A stretch of 64,000 bases of DNA from Chalciporus piperatus (taxonomy: Eukaryota > Basidiomycota > Agaricomycetes > Boletales > Boletaceae): assembly GCA_038093975.1 (NCBI GenBank), contig JBBPTG010000020.1:1-64000 (forward strand), in the 5' to 3' direction. Position 1 is the first letter of the stretch, and each line of letters starts with the position of its first letter. The notes beneath the pieces were generated by a model. It had not been told where the DNA came from. It made no database searches and worked only from the letters and a program-made list of their open reading frames with translations. Both the position numbers and the translations under genes were made by a program. Positions 43,030 to 54,239 of the stretch are shown piece by piece.

Positions 43030-43640
43030 ACCACACCCTCAACACGTCAACAACGCCGGCGTGGGCTCAACAGCCCCGCCGGCATCACGATGTAAGTGAA
43101 AACTTACCCACCACACCATCCGCTCACCTCGTTCGCAGCCGCTCGGGCTGTTGGCCTCACCACCATCACCACCTCTCACCTCACCCACCCTCAACTGGAA
43201 AAACAAAGCTGGCGCGGGCTCAACAGCCCCCGCTGGCATCACGATGTGAGTGCCCACCGCCAGTTCACCCACCATCCCATCCACTCACCTCGTTAGCAGC
43301 CGCTCGGGGCTGTCTGCCCACCACCACCTCCCACCTCAGCCCCACTCGAACAACACAAGGCCGGCGCGGGCTCGACAGCCCCGCCAGCACCCAGAAGTGA
43401 GTGTTTGTGCACCCACCAACCCAGCTGCTCACCTCTAACACGAGTCAATAGGCCCACTGGCACCCAAAAGGGTGAGTGTTCGCTCACCCATCAATCCAAC
43501 CGCTCACCTCTAACACAGCTGCTTGGGCTGTTCACCCCACCACCACCTCCCACCTTGACGCCAAAAAAACAGCCCCGCTGGCCTCACACTGGCAAGGTGA
43601 GTGTCTACTCACCAACCAACCCACTGACCATTGACTTGGA
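43030..43640. repeat. Tandem GC-rich repeats in X1
   Basis: About four to five degenerate units, each with ggctcaacagccccgc(c/t)ggca, then gtgagt... and ccgctcacctc...cagccgctcgggctg. The same unit occurs inversely in X2 at 22621-22900. Confidence 0.75.
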
Positions 43641-44014
43641 CGTATCACCTCAGCCCCATCCCCACCACATTGTAGTGATAGATTAGTATACAACATGTAG
43701 TAGATAGACTTCCCAATACAAGTGATTTTTTCGTATCTATCTTTGACCGGTGTGAAGAGAAATCAAAAAAAGGGCAGTCAATCGCTGCAGAATTAGTACT
43801 GTCTATATAGTATTATAAAAGCTATTATAGAGCTCAATAGCTGTTGATTCTTTTGGAGTCTATAGAGTATTATAAAAGCTATGAGAGTTTTGGGGGGCGC
43901 TATAGAGTGCTCCATAGAGGGGACTTGTCACTTTTTCCTATAAGCAATATAAATGCAATTATAGTACTCTATAGAACTATTATAGCTATGAGAGTAAAGT
44001 TGGTTTTTCCTGAT

Positions 44015-45688
44015 GCCCGCTGGCTCCTCGATCTTGCTGACTTTGACCTGAAAATGATTCATGTTCCCGGCTCATCCCTTGCCGGTCCCAATGCCTTATC
44101 TAGGCGTGCTGATCACTTTCCCACCAACGCCGATGACAATGCGGGTACCACTCTACTACCACCCTCCTTATTTGTCCGTGTCATTGACGCCGCAATGAAC
44201 AACCACATTTCCAGTCTTTCCAAAGATGACTCATTTCTCCTCACCGCATTACAAGCCATTGACGGCGATATCCCGGCGCCATTCCGATCCCGGTTGGCTG
44301 ACTGGCAGATGACTAACGGCGTCCTAACCTACCAAGGTCGGGTTTACATCCCACCAGACGAGAACTTATGTCGCACTGTCGTTCAGCGCTGCCATGATTA
44401 CCCCACTGCCGGCCATCCGGGTTATCTCAAGACTAGACAGCTGGTTGCTGCTGAATTCTGGTGGCCTGGTCTTGCACAGTTCGTACGCAAGTACGTTGAA
44501 GGATGCGCAACCTGCCAACAGAATAAGGCGAACACACATCCAACTACTCCGCCCTTAATGCCCATACCGTCGAAAAGCTCCAAGCCGTTCCAACAAGTAT
44601 CTTGTGACCTGATCACCGACCTGCCCATTTCCAATGGCTTCGATTCTCTATTGGTCGTGGTCGACCACGGGCTTACGAAGGGGGTAATTCTCTACCCTAC
44701 TAGGAAAACTGTCACCGCCGAAGGGATCGCTTCCCTCTTTTTCCACAACGTCTACCTGAGATTTGACCTTTATGACAAAATCATCAGCGACCGAGGACCA
44801 CAATTCGCATCCGAGTTCGCTCGTGAACTAGGATGAATCCTTGGATACGACCTTTCCCTCTCCACCGCCTACCATCCCCAATCCGATGGGGAAACCGAAC
44901 GTGTCAACCAGGAAGTAGAAACCTATCTCTGAATCTACTGCAGAGATAACCCCATATCCTGGGCTGATTCTATCTCCCACGCCGAATTTGCACATAATCA
45001 TCGACCCCATTCTGTCACCGGCAAATCCTCGTTCTATCTTATGATGGGATATGAACCCCGTCCCCTTCCTTCGGTGATCGCCGACTCCGCTCTACCCGCT
45101 GTCGAACTTCGCCTTCACTCCCTCACTGCTGCCAGAGACGAAGCACTCGCCTCGCACGAGCTTGCCAGACAAGTGATGTCCGCACGAACTCGACAGAAGT
45201 TCAAACCATTCGCCAAAGGAGACAAAGTCTGGCTAGAAGCTAGAAACCTCAAACGGTCCCTTACCTCCCCAAAGTTCGCTCCGAAACGAGAAGGACCCTT
45301 TACCATCACACAGGTCTTATCCCCGCTATCTTATAAACTCCGCCTCCCACAAACGTGGAAGATCCACCCCGTGTTTCATGCTTCTCTGTTATCGCCCTAT
45401 CGCGAAAACCCCGTACACAGACCGAGCTTTCCGGCTCCACCACCTGACTTGATAGAAGGTGAAGAAGAATATGAAATCGAAAAGATTCTCTGACACCGGA
45501 GTTTCTCCGGACGCCACTCTTACCTAGTCCGCTGGAAAGGATATACGGCTGATGAAGACCGCTGGCTTAAAGAAGCAGACCTCACACACGCCAAAGACGT
45601 CCTAGAAAACTATAAGAAAGCTCACCCATCCGCCTTCCCTTCTTCCTCAAGATCCCCATCTTCTGTCAGACGCAAAACTCGCCGCTGA
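44015..45688 (+). pseudogene. Integrase-chromodomain part of pol, copy A2
   Basis: The frame resumes with [30 protein letters not shown]. It continues through the integrase zinc finger (H...H, CATCQQNK), catalytic core ([54 protein letters not shown]), C-terminal domain (KGDKVWLEARNL, HPVFHASLLSPY) and a chromodomain (EGEEEYEIEKIL...HSYLVRWKGY...DRWLKEADL). Three in-frame stops interrupt it: 44834-44836, 44930-44932 and 45491-45493. All are TGA and all replace positions where Arg is usual in this family, so CGA to TGA changes are likely. The true stop is TGA 45686-45688. Confidence 0.9.
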
Positions 45689-45692
45689 AACT

Positions 45693-46859
45693 ATGTCCGC
45701 TCCTACCACCCCTTCGTCTACCACTATATCTTCCATTTCTTCTTTATCTCGTTCTTCTTCTTCTCCTACGTACCCCCCTGGTTTACCTATTCGTTCTCTA
45801 CCTATTCAACCCACTCGTCCCTCTTCCCCCGAACCCGCTAGCCCAACCGTCGCTGAAGCTGGATGGAATACCACTGGTCTTCCACTAAACTCCGCTGGAT
45901 GGCCAGTCTTGCAGGAAGACCTGGATGCCCCCACTCATATTGCCGCTACCCCCACTGTCAGAGTCTTACCCATTGAGTTACCACTCACCGCTCATCGTCT
46001 TCGCGACGAGTTGATGGACAATGCCGTCATGGATCGTATGTCCCACTTCCTACTTGACTCGCGTCTCTCTGTACCCATCGGCGCCCACCTTGATCTGGGG
46101 TCACCCCTCTTTGCCCTCTACCGCGCCTACCTGCAAGCATCCCGTCTTGCCAATCTTCCTCCTTCCCTGACGACGGTTCACCAAGCTCATTCGGAAGCTG
46201 CCTCCCTCCGCAACATCCACGGTGATCTAATTACCAACCTCAGCATTGCTCTCTATGAGCTACGGATGCCGGAGTTTCTGGATGACCTAGACCGCTACCT
46301 CAGAGAATCCGCCTCTGCGGCTCAATCTCCAACCCCTGTCATCGGAGTTTCTACCTCATCTCTCCCCTCGTCGACTCCTTCCGCGTCTAGCTCCCCTTTG
46401 AACGATGAAGAGGAAGCAGTCTTCTTTCGTGCAGAACGTAACCACATTACCTCGCAACGACAACGAACTGGCACCATACCTCTATCCACCTCACATCCCC
46501 AGTACCACGATGCCTGCTTCGTATGTCACCGACTGGGCCATATACGTATCCACTGTCCCGTATACCAGTCTCCCACGTGCTTCCGCTGGGCACCCGGTCA
46601 CATTCAAGGTCGTTGCCCACTTAGGCGTGGACAGAGACATACAACCACACCACCTGTTGCACCCTCTTTCCGTTCCCGCCGATCAACCAATACCAATCGA
46701 GCTGCTCGACGCCCCCCTCCACTCTATACCCGTATCTCGGGTGAGACTTATTCACGTGACGACGACAACTCCACTCTCTATGACGGAGATGATCCAACCG
46801 ACGATGTCGGATATGCAAACATGACCGGTTCTCCAGGTCACTACGGGTTAAGCATTTGA
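45693..46859 (+). CDS. ORF3 of A2: zinc-knuckle protein after pol
   Basis: An intact 388-codon frame begins four bases after the pol stop, so it could be read by reinitiation. Residues 1-70 are Ser/Pro/Thr-rich. Residues 75-215 are helical (HRLRDELMDNAVMDRMSHFLL, LFALYRAYLQASRLANLPPSL, RMPEFLDDLDRYLRES). One CCHC knuckle CFVCHRLGHIRIHC is followed by a second, damaged one, CFRWAPGHIQGRC, where Trp stands for a Cys. The tail is basic, then acidic, and reaches almost to the polypurine tract. A3 keeps the last part of the frame. The layout (helical region plus knuckles) resembles a second Gag or nucleic-acid chaperone; it has no signal peptide or membrane segment that would suggest an envelope protein. 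The function is unknown. Confidence 0.8.
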   Translation: MSAPTTPSSTTISSISSLSRSSSSPTYPPGLPIRSLPIQPTRPSSPEPASPTVAEAGWNTTGLPLNSAGWPVLQEDLDAPTHIAATPTVRVLPIELPLTAHRLRDELMDNAVMDRMSHFLLDSRLSVPIGAHLDLGSPLFALYRAYLQASRLANLPPSLTTVHQAHSEAASLRNIHGDLITNLSIALYELRMPEFLDDLDRYLRESASAAQSPTPVIGVSTSSLPSSTPSASSSPLNDEEEAVFFRAERNHITSQRQRTGTIPLSTSHPQYHDACFVCHRLGHIRIHCPVYQSPTCFRWAPGHIQGRCPLRRGQRHTTTPPVAPSFRSRRSTNTNRAARRPPPLYTRISGETYSRDDDNSTLYDGDDPTDDVGYANMTGSPGHYGLSI

Positions 46860-46904
46860 CTAGTTTTTATCTTCGTCGATGACTTGATTCTAATACGGGG
46901 GTAA

Positions 46905-47375
46905 TGTTACGATCATTCATTCTTTCCTTCCCCATTACCTTGTACTAAGTCCTAGTCGCTGGTTCGAGTCCTGCCTAGGCCTCCCATTTCTTACCTTGCT
47001 TTAGTCAGCGAACATTCCTTAATGTTCTTTCACCTTCCACGCTTCGTCATCGCTGACTCGTATGCTTACCGAGCATGACTCATTCTTATTCGTCATGACT
47101 TGTTCTTACATATTCTGACTTGTTCTATGCCTGCCCTTAACTCGTTTCTTCACTTATATAAACCCTCGAGTTTCCTCCTGTAACCCTAACTTAGACCTAC
47201 GCAATCTAGCTTGGTCATTCCTCGCTTCCTTTGAACCCTCTGAGAGTCACCGTCCCACTCTTGAATGGACGCTAGGCCTTAACGTGGACATCCCATCGTT
47301 AGGCTATCCTTGAAACCCTTGTCTTTGACTAGGCTTTTGCGTCTACGCTTTGACCTACCCGGTACAAGTGTAACA
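46905..47375 (+). repeat. 3' LTR of A2
   Basis: This 471-bp copy, TGTTACGATCATTC...CAAGTGTAACA, is followed by the duplication taagg. The TATA box is at 47155-47162. The polypurine tract tacgggggtaa lies just before it. Confidence 0.95.
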
Positions 47376-50046
47376 TAAGGTAATTTGAGGTTGTCCGTGG
47401 ATAACATAACGAAATCTCCGATTTGATAATCTGCAGCTTCGGACCAATGCTTGTCCACTTGCTCTTTCATCCGGTTCTGAGTTTCTTCTAACGCCTGCTC
47501 TACTTCGTTGTGTGCCTTTCCGCATTTCTCTAAGAATGCACCAGCCGGAGATGAATCGCCTTCGAATCCCATGTGTGGGAAGTAGTTTTTTGTGATAGCA
47601 AAGGGAATCGTTCCGGTAGCAGTGGAGAGGGAGGAATTGTGATGGAACTGTGCTATCTTCAGCCAATCAGCCCATTCCGTTTGACGTTTAGCCACGTAAG
47701 CGCGGAGATACTGCTGGAGTTCTCGATTCATACGCTCCGTTTGGCCATCGGTTTGGGGGTGATAAGCGGTTGACAGCTTCTGTTCTATTCCTAGAAGGGT
47801 GCAAAGCTGTGAAGTAAACTCCGATGCAAATTGCGGTCCTCGATCTGAAACAATCGAAGAGGGAAGTCCGTGTCTACACCAAACATTGTCTCTAAATAAA
47901 ATAGCTAGTTCTTTCGAAGAAATTGTCTTTTTACAAGCTATAAACTCGACTTCTTTAGAGAAGCGATCTACAATAACACAAATGGAATCAAAACCACATG
48001 ATTTAGGAAAACCCGTGATAAAGTCTATAGATATATCCTTCCAAGGTTCTTTCGGAACTGGAAGGGGAATTAATTTGCCAGCTTGTGCAGTTGACTTTCC
48101 CTTCGTGAGGGCACACGTCTGACAATGTTCTACGTAAGTTTTAACGTCTTTTGTGACACCAGGCCACGAGAAATATCGAGTAACAAGATGTAAAGTACGT
48201 CCTTGGCCACCATGGCCACCAATCGGAGAATCATGAAGGATTGTAAGAAGTTTGATACGTAAAGAAGTAGGTATGAACACTTTGTTTTTGTCATTTTTAA
48301 ATACTATAGACCCCTCGTCAAAAATGAAGCCATCTACCGTATCATTTTTTATTTTTTCTGATTCGTTTTGTATTTCGTCATAAATAGGCAAAGAAAGAGT
48401 AACCATATTAATGAAGACAGAAGCGGGAAGTACAGTAATGTTTTTGTTATGGTCGGAATCTGCTTCTCCGTGATCCTCTCGACGGGATAAAGCATCAGCC
48501 CTTCCATTTGTAGCACCAGGTTTATAAATAATAGAGTAATTATACTTTGAGAGCAACACATTCCAACATGCTTGACGTGGGCTCAGAGTTTGGGGAGATT
48601 TCCAGTATTCGAGATTCTTGTGATCTGTCCAGATCTCGAAATGTTCTCAACCCATTAGATAATGCCTCCATTCCTGCAAAGCCCGAATGACAGCTAGAAG
48701 CTCCTTGTCATAAACTGGGTAGTTCTTCTCGGCAGAACTAAAGGAATGGGAAATGAAGGCACAAGGCCTCCAGAGGCCATCATCGCATTTAACCGAGAGC
48801 ACAGCTCCCGTTGCAATATCACTAGCGTCCGTTTCCACTCTGACTTCTTTAGAGCGGTCAGGATATGCTAGAAGCAGAGCGGTAGTGAATTGCTGCTTCA
48901 GCTTGTCAAAAGCTTGCTGTTGCTCCGGTCCCCACCGGTATGGTGTGTCCATTTTGGTGAGGTCATTGAAGGGACGAGCAATATCAGCGAAGCCCTGAAT
49001 GAAGCGTTGATAGAAGTTAGCCAATCCTAAACAGGACTGAACACCCTTCAACCGAGTTGGCGCCAGCCAATCCAAAATAGCCTGCACCTTTGAAGTGTCC
49101 ATCTCTATGCCTTTCTGGGAGATAACCATTCCCAAGAAATCTACGGAATCTACAGCGAAGCTGCACTTTTCTGGTTTTACGTAAAGATTGTTCTCTCTGA
49201 GATGTTGCAATACGGTTTTAACTATTTCTAAGTGCTGTGCCCTAGTTTTTCCGAATGTAAAGATCATAAGATCGTCAATATAAATAATCAAAACTCCGTG
49301 TAGATCGCTAAACAGATCATTCATCATCTGTTGAAATGTAGATGGAGAATTGGTAAGTCCGAAATACATAACGACTGGTTCGTAAGCGCCGAATGGAGTA
49401 ACGAAAGCCGCTTTCCATTCGTCACCTTCTTTTATCCTAACATTATTGTATCCCCAATGTAGGTCCATTTTAGTAAACATATCAGCTCCTTTGAGCTGGT
49501 CAATAAGTCCAGAAATGAGGGGAAGAGGGTAAGCATTCTTGACAGTTCCCTCATTTACGTAACGATAGTCCATAACTAATCTCTTTTTTCCGTCCTTTTT
49601 TGGAATAAAGAAAACCGGAGATGTCTGAGGGGATTTCGACGGACGAAGATATCCTTTCGATAACTCCTTATCGATAAACTTTTTAACATCATCTAATTCC
49701 TGTTCGAACATCGGAATCACCCGACCCTTCTTGGGAACGAAATCAGGCTTGAGATCTATTGCGTGGTCCCACGCCTTTCGGGTAGGCATACGCTCACTCT
49801 CTTGCTCTGAGAAGACGTCTAAGTATTTGTGGAGCTCTACTGGGACTTTCTCGGTGAGCCCCGCCTCAAACACTCGGTGAATAGAAAAAGCACGTTTCAA
49901 ATGATAGTTAACTACTTTGCACTGATCAGTGCAGCATGTGAATTTTACTTGTTTGGCTATCCAATCAATTTCAGGGTTGTGCCTTTCAAGCCAATCATAG
50001 CCGATGATCATGTGGTGTGTGCCAAGTACAGAAACAAAAGTGTCCA
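47376..50046 (-). pseudogene. Protease to integrase part of pol, Ty3 copy B2
   Basis: Reading leftward from 50046: the end of the protease (DTFVSVLGTHHMIIGYDWLERHNPEIDW), RT (VFFIPKKDGKKRLVMDYRYVN, FTKMDLHWGYNN, YIDDLMIF, CLGLANFYQRFI), RNase H ([29 protein letters not shown]), then one in-frame TGA (48647-48649), DHKNLEYW, and the integrase (zinc finger HGGQGRTLH...CQTCALTKG; core SIDFITGFPKSCGFDSICVIVDRF, SIVSDRGPQF, HPQTDGQTERMNRELQ). It is cut at LKLP by A2 (codons resume at 37961). Upstream of 50046 the sequence changes into the Plavaka-2 flank, so gag, the protease active site and the 5' LTR are absent. Confidence 0.9.
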
Positions 50047-50189
50047 CATCAGGAAAAACCCTGTATGTCATAGCCAGTCATTTGTAGTCATATGTGCACC
50101 TATGACTTATTTGTGCACTTTTGTAAACAAATGGAACAATTTATGTACATATGGATCTTTTTGAATTGACATTGTAGCATCTACAACTA
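50047..50189. other. 3' flank of Plavaka-2
   Basis: An AT-rich non-coding stretch with short inverted motifs (agtcatttgtagtcatatg, gtgcacctatgacttatttg). It begins where the B2 sequence stops and probably contains the terminus of the Plavaka-2 element; I could not pair it with an opposite end. Confidence 0.4.
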
Positions 50190-53100
50190 CTAGTACAACG
50201 TCTGATAGGAATACTTACTAGACCAATTATTCAAAAGGAAGGTAGAACAAGTGTCTAAAGCAATATCACCAGTCCAATCGGCAGAACGTTCATCATCAGT
50301 AACATGCGGAATAAGTTGACAACTCTGCCTAATGGTTTTGAGAGGGATAATGTCACCGGGAATGGTAGGAGCCAAGTTTGAGATATTTGGAGGAAGAGAA
50401 GGTTTAGTAACTCTATACATGTTGTGGAACTTGCCTGGTGACGCCGAATGCTTATACCACTCTACGTATGCCAATGGTTCTTTTGGCCAGGTATCAGGCG
50501 CCTGAGTCAAAAGAGAAAGGGAGGAAGGAAGTTTGAAAATAACTCGCAAATGTCCTATTCACATTCCTTTGAAAGCAAGATGTCAGATTGTTGGGTACAA
50601 ATTCAAAACAGATACTATACTTACCTTGCAAACCTGTAGTCTCTGCATCGCTGGTATAAGCCACGACAACGGTATCAAACCTGCCTGGCTTGGCTTTGAT
50701 GGAATCTATCCTCTCTGTACCATCAACGTCGTTACCGAGTACGTCGAGAGTGAACTTGCAGGTATGCCAAATGTCCAGTTTGTCGAATGAAAGATGGGCA
50801 AATGGAATGTTGCGGCGGGGAAGAGCTTCATCAGCGGGTAGAAGGGCGTTGAGATAGGTTCGAAGATGATGATGGAATGAGGGAGCGTGATGGTTCTTTT
50901 GGATGCTATTGATAGTTTGGCCTGGGACGGCTGGCTGACGAGCGATCACCACGCCAGCTCCAGAAGTTTTTGGATTGAGTGGTTCCTCCTGATCATCCTG
51001 AAGGTCGTCTTGAGTCCTGTATTCGACGTAGCCCTGAAAAAGACTGATTTTCTCTTGTCGCTCCAGCCACCGGGTCATTTGTGGAACTTCATTTCTGAAG
51101 TTGGAGGCTCGCCAGCCTTCCTTGGCCATGTCTATATGGAAGCGCTCGAAAGCTTCCGTGTTGTAGTTGTCCGTGGTTCCGAAGTATCGAATAGAGTCGG
51201 CGTAATGCACGAGAGAATGGAACTTGGGGATATTGAAATGTTCTCGGATGCCCAGCCCATTTTCCCCAGCGAGGAAAATCTCTTTATTCTCGTGGAAGAG
51301 ACTGAGCGATTCCTCCATCCATTGGAGGGAATCATCGTCGTGGGTGGGGTATTGGGCTATGTATATGAAGTCGAGGAGGGCACGGTAGGAGGTGATGACC
51401 TGGGAGGGGACTTTACCGACCAGGACGCCCAAGAGAATGCGGGCCATGTCCTTTCTTTCTTTGCCGGCGATTTGAGACAGTTTGGACCACCCATTGGTAA
51501 AGTGACGAACGCCGAAACAAGGAGGGAGAGTGCGGATTCAAGAATCGAGCTCCTTGGTGTCCATGAGACTGGTGCACCAGGAGGTGAGGTACTTGACGAT
51601 TCCATGGTATAGTTGGTGGAGAACGTCGGGCGTGATGGAAAAATGAATGTCGCAGAGAGGGAATCCGTCCCAGACAGGTCGACTGACCCCACCAGACAGC
51701 AGCGCAGCTTTGCAAAGGTCCAGGTAATTGGAATTGGACGTGGCCTGTGCCATGGCGTTCCTTATGGTATCAGCAGTAGATTTCTGAGTGCGAGGTGGTC
51801 CAGGAACTCTCTCTTCCAGCTCATTCTCTTCACCAGACACTGCTCGGGATAGTCGGCGACGTACGCAGCGAGGATTGGATGAACTCGCCTGACTTTCCCA
51901 TCTCCTCCCGCTATCTCCACTCCTTTCTTCCCTGCCTCTATCAGTGGCTCCAATATCAACCTCATCGACTCATGGAATAGCTGTTGAACGCGCGCCGACT
52001 GTTCTTTCTTTGTCAAGTCCTTGCCGACAATCTTGCTGATGGAGAGATAGCCGATAAGGACGCATGCATTTTCGCTAGGCTTGCGTCGAAGGGCGCGAGG
52101 AATGTTGCCCAGCGTCAGATACACCGGATATGCCATTTTCCCCCCAGAAAACTGCGTAAGCTGCGTCTTATCGGTTGAGATGATGACGGGGGCAACACAG
52201 GAGTGCTCAGGTAACCGTTTCTGAGACAACTGTCAGTGACGGGGAAAACTGATGCGGATTAGACTTACCTGGACTAGTGTTTTAAAGTCCAGTCCATTCC
52301 GGTCTTTTTCCTTATTAGGAAGGCGACCGGACCGAGACCAGTTTTGTTAATTAATTAATTCAAAAAGACTGGACCAAAACCGATAAAAACCGGTCTTTTG
52401 GCGGTTGCAACCGGTTTTTCGCTTAGCGTGGAAGAGACCAAAAATGGTACCGGTTCCTGGCTATAAATCGGTCCCTGGTTCAAGCGAAACGGTTCACACG
52501 CTATAAAGATATGAGCATTTCAAAACAGCATGTCTTTTGTAGTGATACATCAGATATTATCAAGTTACGTGTGAAGTCAAGACCAATCCTAGACTCAATT
52601 CTCAACGCAGACTAATAATATATAGATAAATATGTAACTCAGGGAGTGTATATACATGATTGAATGAATTCTATGACATGTTAATCAACATTGTCATTGG
52701 CTAACGTCAATATTCATCAAAAAACTCAAATAACATCCATAAAGGTCCAGAAAAATCAGGAAAAATCCGGAAGAATCAGGGAAAATAGGGTAATACATAG
52801 GGGGTGGCTGTGCATTGGTTGCAACCGATTGCAACCGGTCTTTTTTTCGGTTGCAACTGCAGTCTTTTGATCTCAAATGCTGGCAACCGGCAACTGCAGT
52901 CCAGTTGCGATCAGTTGCGGTCCAGTCCAGTTGCCAGTCTTCGTACCAGTTGCCAACTGGACTTCGAAACACTAACCTGGACTGCTGCCCACCAATCCCC
53001 GGTCCACATCTCATGGTATATTCTCTTCTTCTTGGACGAGTTAGTGAAAATCTGTTTAGGCCTGTAGACGATGTCCTTCGCATGTGCTGGATTTCCCAAT

Positions 53101-53868
53101 AAAGTCTTGACCGCATCGATGACGTCCCGATAGTGTATCGTGTGTCTGGCCTCAGGATCAGATTGATACCATAGCTCGCGAGTGGTCCATTTGACGCGAG
53201 GCGGAATCTCGTCCACTATCTTGTGCAACTTCCTGGTGTTATGGAATGAGAGACTCAGACTTTTCACAACCTATCTGTCTGAGTCACTTATTGCAATGAA
53301 CGAGTCCACGATTGAAACGCACCCCTGGAATGGCTAGCAGTCGATCCAATGACTTGTGGCCCACCCCTTCTTGAACTGCCCATCGAGTGATCCTCCAGTC
53401 CAGCTCAGAGGCGAATGGTGTAAACTTGGCAGCATCCGAGTCGCCAGGGCCCTCATCCATCAGGGCATCTCCGTCAGCATCTTCCTTTCCAAACAATTTC
53501 CGCCACTTCTCATGCAATGTCTCGTCCATTCGGATCATGGTCCCCGCACGAGGAAATAGGTCTTCTTCGAAACGTTCATCTATTTCCTCTGTTTGTCGTT
53601 GGTTGGAAGGTCCTGCGTGCGGCTCTGAGTCGCCGTCCAAGTCCAAGGGGACCAACTCATAGAGCTGGTCATGGAAATCCTCTATAATCTCCCTCGGGTT
53701 TTCTTGCCAGTCAGCAGCTTGATGGGGGAGAACTTGAACTGGGCGATCTACCTCCACCTCCTCGGTCTGCAGTTCTTCATCTGCTAGGCTACCTAGTGCA
53801 GCCGTTTTACCTTTCTTGTATTCTCGACAGCGACGGGCTGAGCTCATGTGCATCAGCAAATCATCCAT
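50190..53868 (-). CDS. Plavaka-type DDE transposase, copy 2
   Basis: A nearly complete transposase gene. Exons: 53868-53323, 53270-52977, 52220-50625 and 50554-50190. Motifs: MHMSSARRCREYKKGK (end of the zinc finger), LSFHNTRKLHKIVDEIP, HYRDVIDAVKTLLGNPAHAKDIVYRP, GDWWAAVQ, VIISTDKTQLTQFSGGKMAYPVY (first Asp), LGNIPRALRRKPSENACVLIGYL, PVWDGFPLCDIHFSITPDVLHQLYHGIVKYL, FNIPKFHSLVHYADSIRYFGTTDNYNTEAFERFHIDMAK and the C-terminus LLNNWSSKYSYQTLY. The reading frame shifts near 51835, where the short Cys-rich stretch usual in the family seems to be lost, so the enzyme may be dead. Intron 2 contains a 700-bp hAT-type element. The N-terminal part of the finger is missing at 53868. Confidence 0.85.
52275..52974. 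mobile_element. hAT-type non-autonomous element in a Plavaka-2 intron
   Basis: A 700-bp element with 16-bp inverted ends TAGTGTTTTAAAGTCC / TAGTGTTTCGAAGTCC (two mismatches) and a perfect 8-bp duplication acctggac (52267-52274 and 52975-52982). An 8-bp duplication and TAGTG ends are typical of hAT elements. The interior repeats ttgcaaccggtc-type motifs in both orientations and has no gene. It lies exactly over the 5' splice site of Plavaka-2 intron 2. Confidence 0.9.
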
Positions 53869-54239
53869 TTAGGGACAGAATTTGCCCACGACACAGCCGC
53901 GCCACAGCCGCCGGCCCAATTCACGGCCGTGCCACAGCCACTGGCCAAGTTCACACTGTCCACAGGCCTCCTCAGGCTACAGTACACCAGGAAACCCGTA
54001 GTTAGTGATTGTCTAAGTGTGTAGTACTAATATACTAAAAAAGCGTACATGTTACATGTTTATTCCATAGTAAAAACAGGTAAAATGATTGGCATTGATT
54101 ACTAGTTTACAATGCTAATAAAATGTAGCTTTTCTTTTCCTAATGCCTCGAGACTTGGCGGAATTTCACGCGCAGGAACACATCACGTGACCTTGGTTGG
54201 TACATTTTGTCGTTCTTTGTCTAGTATTACTTACTAGTC
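53869..54239. other. 5' flank of Plavaka-2
   Basis: No gene supported. It contains two copies of a short repeat (cacagccgc(c/t)ggcc, 53893-53945) and a TCACGTGA site (54183-54190), after which the satellite begins. Confidence 0.4.

Larger units (their letters stand above)
41669..44014. mobile_element. TIR element X1 (2.35 kb, non-coding)
   Basis: The insertion splits the A2 RNase H/linker codons. The ends are perfect 14-bp inverted repeats ATCAGGAAAAACCA...TGGTTTTTCCTGAT with a 4-bp duplication gccc (41665-41668 and 44015-44018). Equally, CATCAGG ends with a 2-bp duplication cc are possible. Both ends are AT-rich with ctatagagtac-type motifs. Inside are a purine-rich tract (42160-42640), a 40-bp palindrome, a TCACGTGA block and GC-rich tandem repeats (43030-43640). 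No transposase is seen. The open minus-strand frame at 42085-42849 is low-complexity Arg/His/Asp sequence and not a credible gene. Confidence 0.88.
37962..47375 (+). mobile_element. Complete Ty3 element A2 (family A) inside B2
   Basis: A 9.4-kb element with two 471-bp LTRs (37962-38432 and 46905-47375) and a perfect 5-bp target duplication taagg (37957-37961 and 47376-47380). It is inserted on the opposite strand in the integrase C-terminal region of B2. Order: LTR, gag, pol interrupted by X1 (41669-44014), an extra zinc-knuckle ORF, polypurine tract tacgggggtaa, LTR. Pol has several stops and frameshifts, so A2 is not autonomous now. Confidence 0.95.

Noticed and set aside
45693..46859. Envelope gene (errantivirus-like) for ORF3 of A2
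   Set aside because: No signal peptide or transmembrane segment; it has CCHC knuckles instead.
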